64,000 bases of DNA, from positions 1,984,001 to 2,048,000 of the forward strand of contig NZ_LR593886.1 of NCBI RefSeq assembly GCF_901538265.1, in the 5' to 3' direction. Below the pieces are notes generated by a model, which worked only from the letters and a program-made list of their open reading frames with translations, made no database searches and was not told where the DNA came from. A program made the position numbers and the translations under genes. Position 1 is the stretch's first letter. Each line of letters opens with the position of its first letter. Below, piece by piece: positions 1 through 7,694 of the stretch. Source of the stretch: Gemmata massiliana. Its GTDB lineage: Bacteria; Planctomycetota; Planctomycetia; Gemmatales; Gemmataceae.

Positions 1-360
1 GTGTTCAAGAAGGGCGAGAACCCCGACAAACTGACCACGGTGGGCAGCGACGGGATGGTGACACAGGTCTGGTTCCAGCGGAACCTCAACGGCGGCGTCG
101 CGGACACACACACGGTCACCCTGCGCGACGTCGCGTTCGCGTTCCTGGTCACGCAAGCCGGGCAGAGCATGAGGGATTACGGGTTCGAGACGCAACCGAA
201 CTCGAACTTCACCCCGACTCCCGCCGGGCTGGGCCAGTACGCCTTCACGTCTGAGGAAAAGCGCTCGGCTGCGTTCGTCAAATTCGGCTGGTATCAGATG
301 AAGGAGAACCTGAAGCGCCCCGCGAAGGATCTCATCCTGCCGATCAAACCCGGCAAATGA
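1..360 (+). CDS. Unknown protein, 3' end only
   Basis: The frame is open from the first base of the window to a TGA at 358-360, so this is the C-terminal 119 residues of a longer protein whose start lies outside. I do not recognise the family. The visible part is soluble-looking, with a hydrophobic stretch near residues 40-50 (LRDVAFAFLVTQAG) and a Lys/Pro-rich end (KRPAKDLILPIKPGK). The GTG at base 1 need not be a start. A bidirectional hairpin terminator lies 20 bases after the stop. Confidence refers to the frame being coding, not to any function. Confidence 0.7.
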   Translation: MFKKGENPDKLTTVGSDGMVTQVWFQRNLNGGVADTHTVTLRDVAFAFLVTQAGQSMRDYGFETQPNSNFTPTPAGLGQYAFTSEEKRSAAFVKFGWYQMKENLKRPAKDLILPIKPGK

Positions 361-380
361 AAGTGATCCAAAGGCCAAGC

Positions 381-411
381 AAAACGGCCGCCTCGAATGG
401 GCGGCCGTTTT
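381..411. terminator. Bidirectional intrinsic terminator
   Basis: A perfect 12-bp stem (AAAACGGCCGCC at 381-392, complement at 400-411) with a 7-base loop, flanked by A and T tracts. It lies between two convergent genes and can serve both strands. Its right end touches the stop codon of the minus-strand gene. Confidence 0.9.
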
Positions 412-989
412 CATTTCCCGCGTAGCTCGGTACTCGACACATCGGCCCGGAAATCGGTCTCGGTCAACGGAACGAACAGGTCCGCGAACTCCGCGAGCAG
501 GAACCCGTCGTCCCACACGCGGAACGTGCCCGTCGCGTCCACCCGCCCGCCGACCACGAGTCGGCATCCGCGGGCCTGCAGTTTGCGGAGCGCCGCGTCG
601 CGTCCGTGTTCCCCGCCGTAATACTTCGGGTCGACCACGCGGACCGCGGTGTCCCACCCCAACACGAACGCGGCTCCCGGGAACAGGTCTGCTTTCTTCT
701 CAAACGCCGCCGCGCGCGTGACCCACACCGGTGCAACGCCCGCGAACTGTGACACCCGGCGCTCCACTTCTTCGCGCGGCAGTTCCGGCTTGTCCGCGTT
801 GGTGATCGACAACTCGAAATGAACTTCGATCCCGAGGCGCCGGGCCGCGACCGTGGCCAAACCAGTGTGCCCGTGGTGCAGCGGGTTAAATGACCCGGGC
901 ATGATCGCGAGCGGGCGCGGCTCCGCGCACACGGCGCTCGCCGATTCGACGCACACGATCGAACGCGATGTGAAGAGATCCCAAAACAT
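411..989 (-). CDS. Nucleotidyltransferase (HxGH) superfamily, NMN/nicotinate-nucleotide adenylyltransferase-like
   Basis: 192 residues from the ATG at 989, which is the first ATG that does not run into the upstream peptidase gene. The catalytic HxGH motif is at residues 38-41 in MPGSFNPLHHGH, and an SSTELR sequence near the C-terminus matches the second signature (ISSTxxR) of nucleotidyl and cytidylyl transferases. Both nucleotide-binding signatures are present, so the enzyme is probably active, joining a nucleotide to a phosphorylated cofactor precursor. The 29 residues before the first motif are longer than usual for NadD, so it may not be the housekeeping NadD. It lies 55 bases downstream of the S9 peptidase stop, in the same direction. 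Confidence 0.8.
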   Translation of the reverse strand: MFWDLFTSRSIVCVESASAVCAEPRPLAIMPGSFNPLHHGHTGLATVAARRLGIEVHFELSITNADKPELPREEVERRVSQFAGVAPVWVTRAAAFEKKADLFPGAAFVLGWDTAVRVVDPKYYGGEHGRDAALRKLQARGCRLVVGGRVDATGTFRVWDDGFLLAEFADLFVPLTETDFRADVSSTELRGK

Positions 990-1044
990 GACGAAGGCTG
1001 GTGAGTCGGCCGGTGCAGGGCACCGGCCCGGTAACGTCTGTCGT

Positions 1045-3219
1045 TTACTTGGTCCGCGGTTCGACGCCGAGCATGTTCCGCACGAAGAAGTCCATCCGGC
1101 GCCGGTTGCCGTAGGGCGATTCGGCCGCGCCGTGCCCAGCCCCCGGTACGATGAGCAGATCAAAGTCCTTGTCCGCCCGGATGAGCGCGTTGGCCACCTG
1201 CATCGTGCTCGACGGGTCCACGTTGCGGTCGAGTTCGCCGACGACGAGCATCAGCTTGCCCTTCAGCTTGTGCGCCTGCGTCACGTTCGACTGCTCCGCG
1301 TAGTGCGGGCCGATCGGCCACGACATCCACAACTCGTTCCACCAGATCTTGTCCATCCGATTGTCGTGGCACCCACAGTCGCTCACTGCGGCGGTGTAGA
1401 AATCCCCGAACGCGAGCACCGCCCGGGTGCTGCTCTGACCGCCCGCGGACCCGCCGAAGATCCCGACGCCCTTCGCGATGTCCATTTCCTTGTACTTCTC
1501 GGCCGCGGCCTTGATCCACAGGATGCGATCCGGGAACCCGCTGTCGCCCAGGTTCTTCCAGCACACGTCGTGGAACGCCTTCGAGCGCCAGTTGGTGCCC
1601 ATGCCATCGATTTTCACGACGATGAACCCGAGTTCGGCCATCCGCTGCTCGTAGGGCGAGGGCGTGAAGTTCTTGCGGACGTGGTGGTCGTGCGGCCCCG
1701 CGTAGATGTACTCGATGACGCGGTACGTCTTCTTCGGGTCGAAGTTCGAGGGCCGGACGATGTAACCGTGAATGTCGGTCTTCCCGTCCCGCGCCTTCGC
1801 CACGAAGCGCTCGGGGTAGCTCCACCCGGTCTTGAGCAGCGCGGTCGCGTCGGCCTTTTCTAGATCCAGCACCTTCTTGCCGTCGGCCGCGCTCCGCAGT
1901 TCGACGACCGGGGGCAAATCGACGCGCGAGTACGTGTCGATGAAGTACTTGCGGTCCGGGGCGTACTCGATGGTGTGCGTGCCGTCGCCGTCGGTGAGCT
2001 TTGTGAGTTCTGTGCCGTCGAGTTTGATGCGGGCGTAGTGGACGTGGTACGGGTCTTGGCCCTCGTGAATCCCCAGTGCCCGGAACCAGACCTCGCGGGC
2101 CTTCGCGTCCACGCGGTCGACGCCCCGCACCACCCACTCGCCCTTCGTGATGCTCTTCGCCTTGCCGGTCGCAAGATCGACGAGGTACAGGTGATTCCAG
2201 CCGTCGCGCTCGCTCATCCAGACCACTTCGTTGGTGTCATCGAGATAATTCACGTAGAGCTTGTTGGCGTAATCGAAAAACGTTTTGCACTCCTCGTTAA
2301 CGACGCTGGTCACTTTGCCGGTTTCGGTGTCGATGTCGAGCAGCCGCATGACCGTGTGGCCGCGCTGGTTGTACGTGAAGTAGAAGTGCTTCGAGTCCTT
2401 GCTCCAGTGCTCGTTCCCCACGGCCCACGGGTTCGGGAACAGCTCGTCCGAAACGGTCACTTCCTTCTTGTTCTCGACGTCGAACAGGTGCGGCTTCGGC
2501 AGCGGGATCGGGTCGCCCGGCTTGAGGTAGTCGTAGGTGGACGTGACCGGCTGGAGCTGGTTGCGCGGCGACGATTCGACGAGCGTCACTCTGCGGTCCC
2601 CGCCGGCCTTCGTCTTGAGCGCGATGAGCTTCTTCGAGTCCGGCGCCCAGTACGTGCGGCCGTAAGAGTCGTCGGCCTTGCCGTCCTTGCTGAGTTGCAC
2701 CTCTTCCTTCGACTTGGTGTCGCGCAGCCAGACGTTGTTCTCTTTGATGAACGCCGCCCACTTCCCGTCCGGTGATTCGCTCCCGCGCCGGGGTTGCGCC
2801 GCGAGAACGAACGTTTCGTCGTCCTCTGCCGACTCGTCCGAGAACCGCTTCTTCGGCGGAGCCACCGGCTTCGCGTCCTTCGGCAATTTGTCTTCGGCTA
2901 CGATCTCGCGCGTTCCCTTCACCACATCGACGAGCACGAACTCCTTCTTCCCACCGGACAGATTGTTCTGGTACCAGAACTTCTCGCCGTCGGGAGTCCA
3001 GTTCGGTTGATTGACCTTCCCGCCGATCACTTTTCCGGCGGTCCACTTGGAAACGCTGTTTGCTCGCTCGTAATCGTCTTTCGTGCCCTGTGCGGCAACA
3101 CTCGTGGTGAGCCAGAGGAGGGCGAAGAACCCCAGAAGGGGTGAAGGGGTGAAGGGGTGAAGGGGTGAGAAAACGCCCCGACCCGAGCACCGATGTACGC
3201 AACCAGCAGCGCAACTCAT
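1045..3219 (-). CDS. S9-family prolyl oligopeptidase / dipeptidyl peptidase IV-like, secreted
   Basis: 724 residues. An ATG at 3219 preceded by AGAGGA seven bases away is preferred over the GTG at 3243. The N-terminal half is a DPP-IV-type beta propeller, the C-terminal part an alpha/beta hydrolase. The nucleophile is in GGSAGG (Ser about 591), with Asp about 664 in GELDRNVD and His about 696 in GAGHG, so the triad is intact. A hydrophobic segment (LLGFFALLWLTTSVAAQ) looks like a signal peptide, but it is preceded by about 28 residues partly encoded by a GAAGGGGT octamer repeat, an odd N-region. It probably cleaves peptides after proline in the periplasm. Confidence 0.88.
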   Translation of the reverse strand: MSCAAGCVHRCSGRGVFSPLHPFTPSPLLGFFALLWLTTSVAAQGTKDDYERANSVSKWTAGKVIGGKVNQPNWTPDGEKFWYQNNLSGGKKEFVLVDVVKGTREIVAEDKLPKDAKPVAPPKKRFSDESAEDDETFVLAAQPRRGSESPDGKWAAFIKENNVWLRDTKSKEEVQLSKDGKADDSYGRTYWAPDSKKLIALKTKAGGDRRVTLVESSPRNQLQPVTSTYDYLKPGDPIPLPKPHLFDVENKKEVTVSDELFPNPWAVGNEHWSKDSKHFYFTYNQRGHTVMRLLDIDTETGKVTSVVNEECKTFFDYANKLYVNYLDDTNEVVWMSERDGWNHLYLVDLATGKAKSITKGEWVVRGVDRVDAKAREVWFRALGIHEGQDPYHVHYARIKLDGTELTKLTDGDGTHTIEYAPDRKYFIDTYSRVDLPPVVELRSAADGKKVLDLEKADATALLKTGWSYPERFVAKARDGKTDIHGYIVRPSNFDPKKTYRVIEYIYAGPHDHHVRKNFTPSPYEQRMAELGFIVVKIDGMGTNWRSKAFHDVCWKNLGDSGFPDRILWIKAAAEKYKEMDIAKGVGIFGGSAGGQSSTRAVLAFGDFYTAAVSDCGCHDNRMDKIWWNELWMSWPIGPHYAEQSNVTQAHKLKGKLMLVVGELDRNVDPSSTMQVANALIRADKDFDLLIVPGAGHGAAESPYGNRRRMDFFVRNMLGVEPRTK
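3135..3170. repeat. GAAGGGGT octamer tandem repeat, about 4 copies
   Basis: Four consecutive copies of GAAGGGGT lie inside the coding region of the S9 peptidase, encoding a Ser/Pro/Leu/His/Phe/Thr-rich stretch just before the hydrophobic core of its signal peptide. A degenerate, oppositely oriented CACCCCTTCACCC-type tract lies just upstream of the same gene at 3239-3276. Confidence 0.85.
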
Positions 3220-3238
3220 GTTCGTTCCTCTGTGTTTT

Positions 3239-3276
3239 TTCACCCCTTCACCCGCTCACCCCGTCGCCCCTTCATC
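3239..3276. repeat. Degenerate CACCCCTTCACC-type repeat between argG and the S9 peptidase
   Basis: The gap between the argG stop and the S9 peptidase start is filled by imperfect copies of the octamer TTCACCCC in the opposite orientation to the 3135-3170 tract, so the two tracts form an imperfect inverted repeat around the peptidase start codon. Confidence 0.7.
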
Positions 3277-3279
3277 CGT

Positions 3280-4539
3280 TTACACTTTCGCCCACGCGGG
3301 GGCGGTCACCTGACCGTTCGCGGCCAGCGCGCGGGCGCTGACCTGCAGCACGCGGAGGAACCCTTCGCTGTCCGCGTGGTCGAACGAGCCGATCGCTTCC
3401 ATGCTCGCGTTCGCTTCGGAGTACATCTGGTGCGGCACGTCCTCGGCCGCCTCGAACTCCGCGCGACCCTTGTAGAGCTTCAGCTTGATCGTGCCGGTCA
3501 CGAGGTTTGTGATCGGTGCGATCGCCCCGCGCGCCATGTGCGTCGCGAGGTCGAAGCCGTAGCCCTGGTAGATTTGCTTCGAGACGAACAGTGAGAGCTG
3601 GTCGAACAGTTCGCGCCCGCGGCGGTCGAGCACGAGTTGCAGCAGGAAGGCGTAGGCCGAACCGAGCAGTTCCATCCCCGGCGCCTCATACACGCCGCGG
3701 CTCTTGATCCCGACGAACCGGTTTTCGACCAGGTGCGTCGCGATCCCGACGGCGTGCTTCCCGCCGATCGTGTTCGCGGTCTGGATCGCCTGGAACGCGG
3801 TGGTCGCCTTCCCGTTGATCGCGACCGGGCGGCCCTTCTCGAACCGCACGCTGACGCTCTCCGGCGCGTCCGGTGCGTCCTTCGGCAGCACGCCCATCCC
3901 CGGGGTCACGAACCACGGCTCGGTCGTCAGGTGTTCGAGCTTCCCGGCCTCGTGCGTCAGCCCGAGCAGGTTCGCATCGGTGGAGTAGGGGGCGTTCTTG
4001 CTCGCCTTGATCGGCAACTTGTACGAGTTGCAGTAGTCGATCATTTCCGAGCGCCCGGGGAACTTCTTGAGGAACTCGCGGTCGCGCCACGGCGCGTACA
4101 CCGTCACTTCCGGGGCCAACATGTTCGTACACAACTGGAACCGCACCTGATCATTCCCGCGCCCGGTGGCCCCGTGGCTCAACACGGTGGCGCCGCGCTT
4201 CTTCATTTCTGGAATCATCCCGGCCACGATCACGTGCCGGCCGATCCCGGTCGTGTTCCAGTACGCCCCCTCGTAGCGGGCCTGGAACTGGATCACTTCG
4301 ATCCCGCTCTCCGCGATCATGTCGTGCAGCGGAATCGCGACGTAGTCGGCGGCGCCGCACGCGCGCATCCGCGTTTCGATTTCGTCGAAGTTGGACTCGT
4401 CCGGCTGCGCGATATCGGCGGTGAAGCAAACGACTTTGACGCCGTTTTCGGTGAGCCACTTGGTGACGGTGCAGGAGTCGAGCCCGCCGCTCGCGGCGAA
4501 CGCGACCGTTTGGCCCTTCAGGTCGGCTACGGTGGTCAT
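3280..4539 (-). CDS. argG: Argininosuccinate synthase
   Basis: 419 residues. It condenses citrulline and aspartate with ATP to argininosuccinate in arginine biosynthesis, in the cytoplasm. The P-loop of the ATP pyrophosphatase fold is near the N-terminus (FAASGGLDSCTVTKWL), and the family's substrate-binding SHGATGRGNDQVRF segment follows. Length and order match the family. The start is the ATG at 4539, with GAGGA eight bases upstream; a TTG four codons earlier (4551) is less likely. The S9 peptidase lies downstream in the same direction, but argG has no other arginine gene beside it here. Confidence 0.95.
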   Translation of the reverse strand: MTTVADLKGQTVAFAASGGLDSCTVTKWLTENGVKVVCFTADIAQPDESNFDEIETRMRACGAADYVAIPLHDMIAESGIEVIQFQARYEGAYWNTTGIGRHVIVAGMIPEMKKRGATVLSHGATGRGNDQVRFQLCTNMLAPEVTVYAPWRDREFLKKFPGRSEMIDYCNSYKLPIKASKNAPYSTDANLLGLTHEAGKLEHLTTEPWFVTPGMGVLPKDAPDAPESVSVRFEKGRPVAINGKATTAFQAIQTANTIGGKHAVGIATHLVENRFVGIKSRGVYEAPGMELLGSAYAFLLQLVLDRRGRELFDQLSLFVSKQIYQGYGFDLATHMARGAIAPITNLVTGTIKLKLYKGRAEFEAAEDVPHQMYSEANASMEAIGSFDHADSEGFLRVLQVSARALAANGQVTAPAWAKV

Positions 4540-4610
4540 GATGATCCTCAATGGTTTGCGATGAATAGGATTACGAAACGCGACCCGGGTTGCACACTCG
4601 CCGCACCATC

Positions 4611-5039
4611 ATGCCGCCATTCACAACGCTAACCGTCCCCGATTTGCTGCTCGAAGAGGTCGTCTCGCACGCTCGTGCGGATGTGCCGTTGGAGTGCTGT
4701 GGGCTACTCGCGGGCCACATCCGCGACGGTACCGGGTTCGTGACCGCGCGATTCGCGATCGAAAATGAGCTACGCAGCCCGACGGACTACCTGACGGACG
4801 CTCGGGCGATGTTCCTTGCGTTCCGCCACATGCGCGAACGCGGCCTGGAACTGCTCGCGATCTACCACTCGCACCCGACGTCCGCACCGGTCCCAAGTCG
4901 CCGCGACATCGAACACAACACTTACGGCGAGAGCGTCGTTCACCTGATTGTGGGGTTCGCCAATACAACGCCCGAGGTGCGCGGTTGGTGGCTCACAGAA
5001 ACGGAGAGCCGGGAGGCTCAACTCGACATTCGCGGATAA
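4611..5039 (+). CDS. JAMM/MPN (Mov34/PAD-1) metallopeptidase-like protein
   Basis: 142 residues from the ATG at 4611. The zinc-binding JAMM signature is complete: Glu28 in PLECCGLLAG, then HSHP at 86-89, Ser96 and Asp99 (H-x-H-P-x6-S-x2-D). Bacterial single-domain JAMM proteins of this length include sulfur-carrier-protein proteases (Mec+/CysM-associated) and deubiquitinase-like isopeptidases. No ThiS- or ubiquitin-like partner is adjacent, so the substrate is not deducible. It is divergent from argG, with starts only 71 bases apart, so the two share one promoter region. Confidence 0.85.
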   Translation: MPPFTTLTVPDLLLEEVVSHARADVPLECCGLLAGHIRDGTGFVTARFAIENELRSPTDYLTDARAMFLAFRHMRERGLELLAIYHSHPTSAPVPSRRDIEHNTYGESVVHLIVGFANTTPEVRGWWLTETESREAQLDIRG

Positions 5040-5160
5040 GGCCTGCATCCCGTCCCAGGGCCAACGCGTATTAAATTGCTGGAAATCCTAGCGCTTCGCG
5101 AATCCGATACCCCAAATTACGCTGTTTCCTGCGGTGCTTGTCGCTGAAAACCCTGGAAAT

Positions 5161-5898
5161 TCAAGTAAAACGAATACGCGGCGACTCTGATCCCGTCCAG
5201 AACCCATTTCCGAAGCGCTCCGCCAACTCACCGTAAGCGCCGGAACTGAGGATGGTGCCCGTGAGACGCAAGGACCAAAGGCGAGGAAACACGGTCGCTC
5301 GTGCCAGGAGCAAAGCTTCGCGGTCCGTAATCATCGGGCGCGGGTGGGGGTTAATCGCGTTCGGCCCCCAAGCGGTGATGTCTAGCTCCTGAAGCCCCCA
5401 TTCCCACTCGGTGGTGACCAGTCGCTCGATCACCACTGGGCTGGCGATTCCCGCGTTGATCCGAACGAGAGTGATCCGGGAAACGTGAGGGCTGCTCAGC
5501 AGCGTTCCGATATCACCGGCCTGAATTTGGGCGAGACGGACCTCGCACGCCGGGATCTGTGCCAGTAGTTTGTCGCCTCGCGCCACGAAGCCCTGGAAGT
5601 TCCGAAACGTAACGCGGTCCAGGAACCCGCGTCGGAATTGCCCGTAAGTGACGCCGTTCACTTGCGGCAATTCGGCTCGCCACTTACCTGAGTGGAGCTT
5701 GCGCAATTCTTCCATGCGAGCGTACCCCGCATCGAATTCCGCCGGCCGGCTCGGGTACGCGATCTGGAGCCGGATGAATTCCGCGCGTTCGGGATCACCG
5801 TTCTCTTCGAGCCAATCTGCGTACACTAATCGCACGGTATCATCGTCCGGGTTGTCGCAGATCGCCTTCAGAAACGGCTCGTAGCCCGGCGGTGGCAT
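5161..5898 (-). CDS. TIGR02996 repeat-companion domain protein
   Basis: 245 residues. The N-terminal 50 residues carry the Gemmata-type signature (DDDTVRLVYADWLEENGDP then AEFIRLQ). The remainder has LRR-like beta-strand spacing (SRITLVRIN, LQELDITAW, LWSLRLTGT) but no clean repeat. The ATG at 5898 has a GAGGAGGG Shine-Dalgarno, so it is preferred over ATGs farther upstream. The function of TIGR02996 proteins is unknown; in Gemmata the domain heads many leucine-rich-repeat or unknown proteins. The gene stands alone, divergent from the glycine-cleavage operon. Two relatives lie in this window (9049-9807 and 45520-46149). Confidence 0.8.
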   Translation of the reverse strand: MPPPGYEPFLKAICDNPDDDTVRLVYADWLEENGDPERAEFIRLQIAYPSRPAEFDAGYARMEELRKLHSGKWRAELPQVNGVTYGQFRRGFLDRVTFRNFQGFVARGDKLLAQIPACEVRLAQIQAGDIGTLLSSPHVSRITLVRINAGIASPVVIERLVTTEWEWGLQELDITAWGPNAINPHPRPMITDREALLLARATVFPRLWSLRLTGTILSSGAYGELAERFGNGFWTGSESPRIRFT

Positions 5899-6014
5899 CG
5901 CGCGTCCCTCCTCAATCCTCATGAGACACATTAACAAACTCGCGGGTTCGAGCGCTGTGATTGGTCCGCGCCGGTCTGGAATTCAGTCCACAGGGGGCTA
6001 CGATAATCTTGGCA

Positions 6015-6041
6015 GGGGCGGTTCCACGTCGGAGCCGCCCC
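6015..6041 (+). promoter_or_regulatory. Leader hairpin upstream of gcvT
   Basis: An 11-bp stem (GGGGCGGTTCC at 6015-6025, GGAGCCGCCCC at 6031-6041, one G-T wobble) with a 5-base loop, followed by GCGTCCGTTTGTT, ends 26 bases before the gcvT start. It could be an attenuator or a 5'-UTR structure. I see no glycine-riboswitch core around it. A GATAAT at 6003-6008 could be a -10 element, but no convincing -35 is visible. Confidence 0.4.
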
Positions 6042-6067
6042 GCGTCCGTTTGTTGGGACCAACTTCG

Positions 6068-7150
6068 ATGGCGAACCTCCGCACCCCACTGTACCAGTGG
6101 CACGCCGATCACAAGGCCCGCATGGTGCCGTTCGGGGGGTGGGAGATGCCGGTTCAGTACACCGGTATCGCGCCTGAGCATAAAGCCGTGCGGTCGGGCG
6201 CGGGGCTGTTCGACATCTCGCACATGGCCCGTGTGAACTTCGGCGGGGCCGGCGCACTCGCGTTTCTGGAGAAAGTGTTCACCAATTCCGTCGCAACGAT
6301 GAAAGACGGACAGGTGCGCTACGGTCTGGTCTGTAAGGACGACGGCGGCATCCTGGACGACATCCTCGTGTACCGCTGGCCCTACGGGTTCGCGGCCGTC
6401 ATCAACGCGAGCAACCGCGAGAAGATCCTCGCGTGGCTGGAGCAGCACCGAGCCGGCTTCGAGGTCGAGATCCAGGACCAGACGCTCAGCACCACGATGA
6501 TCGCGGTGCAGGGGCCGAAGTCGGTGGAACTGGTTCAGGGGATGTTCGCCGACGATGTGACGACGCTCAAGTACTACTACGCGACGCCGACGCGGTACAA
6601 GGACAAGCCCTGCGTGGTCAGCCGGACCGGGTACACCGGCGAGGACGGGTTCGAGGTGATGGTGCCGAACGCGCTCGGCGTTACGCTGTGGGAGGAATTC
6701 GTCGCGAAGGGCGCGGTTCCTTGCGGGTTGGGCGCACGCGACACGCTCCGGCTCGAAGCTGCGATGCCACTCTACGGCCACGAATTGAACGAGACGGTCG
6801 ACCCGATCCACGCGGGCCTCACTTGGGCGGTGAAGCTCGATAAGGGTGACTTCATCGGCCGCGACGCCATCCAGCAGGCGACTGCCGATACCCAGAAACC
6901 AGTCCGCGTGGGGTTGGAACTCTATGGCAAGCGCGCGGCACGCGAGGGGTGCGTGCTCACCAACGCGGACGGTGCGCCGGTTGGCACCGTGACGAGCGGC
7001 AGCCTGTGCCCCGGGCTCGATAAGTCACTGGCGATGGGATACGTGAACCCGCAATTCGCGTCCGTCGGTTCCGCTCTTGATGTGGATTTGCGCGGGACCA
7101 AAATCCCGGCGACCGTTGTGCCGCTGCCGTTCTACAAGCGGAAGAAATAA
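6068..7150 (+). CDS. gcvT: Glycine cleavage system T protein (aminomethyltransferase)
   Basis: 360 residues from the ATG at 6068 (MANLRTPLYQWH). It transfers the methylene group from the aminomethyl-lipoyl H protein to tetrahydrofolate and releases ammonia. The family signatures are GGWEMPVQY near the N-terminus, FDISHM, and the C-terminal barrel segment with GTVTSGSLCPGLDKSLAMGYV. Length is standard. It is the first gene of gcvT-gcvH-gcvPA-x-gcvPB, with gcvH 74 bases downstream. The frame is open for 49 more codons upstream, but those lack similarity and cross the leader hairpin. Confidence 0.95.
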   Translation: MANLRTPLYQWHADHKARMVPFGGWEMPVQYTGIAPEHKAVRSGAGLFDISHMARVNFGGAGALAFLEKVFTNSVATMKDGQVRYGLVCKDDGGILDDILVYRWPYGFAAVINASNREKILAWLEQHRAGFEVEIQDQTLSTTMIAVQGPKSVELVQGMFADDVTTLKYYYATPTRYKDKPCVVSRTGYTGEDGFEVMVPNALGVTLWEEFVAKGAVPCGLGARDTLRLEAAMPLYGHELNETVDPIHAGLTWAVKLDKGDFIGRDAIQQATADTQKPVRVGLELYGKRAAREGCVLTNADGAPVGTVTSGSLCPGLDKSLAMGYVNPQFASVGSALDVDLRGTKIPATVVPLPFYKRKK

Positions 7151-7224
7151 CCCCTGTTATCGCCACCGTCCGTTACCGGTTCATCGGGGGCTGATGCTCC
7201 CGCTCGCCAAGAGGAAGCGAAGCC

Positions 7225-7638
7225 ATGTCGAACCCGTCGAATTTGCGGTACGCCCCCACGCACGAGTGGGCCAAGCAAGACGGCGACGTCGTCACGATCG
7301 GCGTGACCGCGTTCGCCATCGAGCAGCTCACCGAACCGACCTACCTGGAGTTGCCCGCGGTCGGCGCGGAACTGAAGGCCGGCGACAAGTTCGGCATCAT
7401 CGAATCGTACAAGTCCACGTCAGACCTGTACTCCCCGGTGGCCGGCACCGTTATCGAGCGGAACGAGCCGCTCGTCGACGACGGCCCCACGAAGCGCAAG
7501 GGCGACCCGAAGCCCGTCAACGACGACGCCTTCGGCGCCGGGTGGATGGTAAAGATCAAGCTCGCGCCCGGTGCGACGCTCGACCACTTGCTCACTGCCG
7601 CGCAGTACGACCAACAACTCGCGTCCGAAGGGCACTAG
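7225..7638 (+). CDS. gcvH: Glycine cleavage system H protein
   Basis: 137 residues, the lipoyl carrier of the glycine cleavage complex. The lipoylated lysine is Lys63 in ESYKSTSDLYSP, matching the canonical ESVKAASDxYxP. The start is the ATG at 7225 after an AGAGGAAG Shine-Dalgarno. It contains the usual HEWAKQDGD N-terminal strand and PxNDDAFGAGWMVKI. It is slightly longer than the Escherichia coli protein, with an insertion after the lipoyl hairpin (GPTKRKGDPKP). It lies between gcvT and gcvPA. Confidence 0.95.
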   Translation: MSNPSNLRYAPTHEWAKQDGDVVTIGVTAFAIEQLTEPTYLELPAVGAELKAGDKFGIIESYKSTSDLYSPVAGTVIERNEPLVDDGPTKRKGDPKPVNDDAFGAGWMVKIKLAPGATLDHLLTAAQYDQQLASEGH

Positions 7639-7694
7639 GCACCCGGCGCTCGCATCTGTGTTGCCCGACCACGTTTCTTAGGAGGGTTGGCTCG

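Noticed and set aside
5899-6067. Glycine riboswitch ahead of gcvT
   Set aside because: I looked for the two-aptamer glycine riboswitch pattern and did not see it. Only a simple hairpin is present.
7077-7694. Upstream 206-codon extension of gcvPA
   Set aside because: It overlaps gcvH, is Arg-rich and unlike the family; the GTG at 7695 with a strong Shine-Dalgarno is the natural start.
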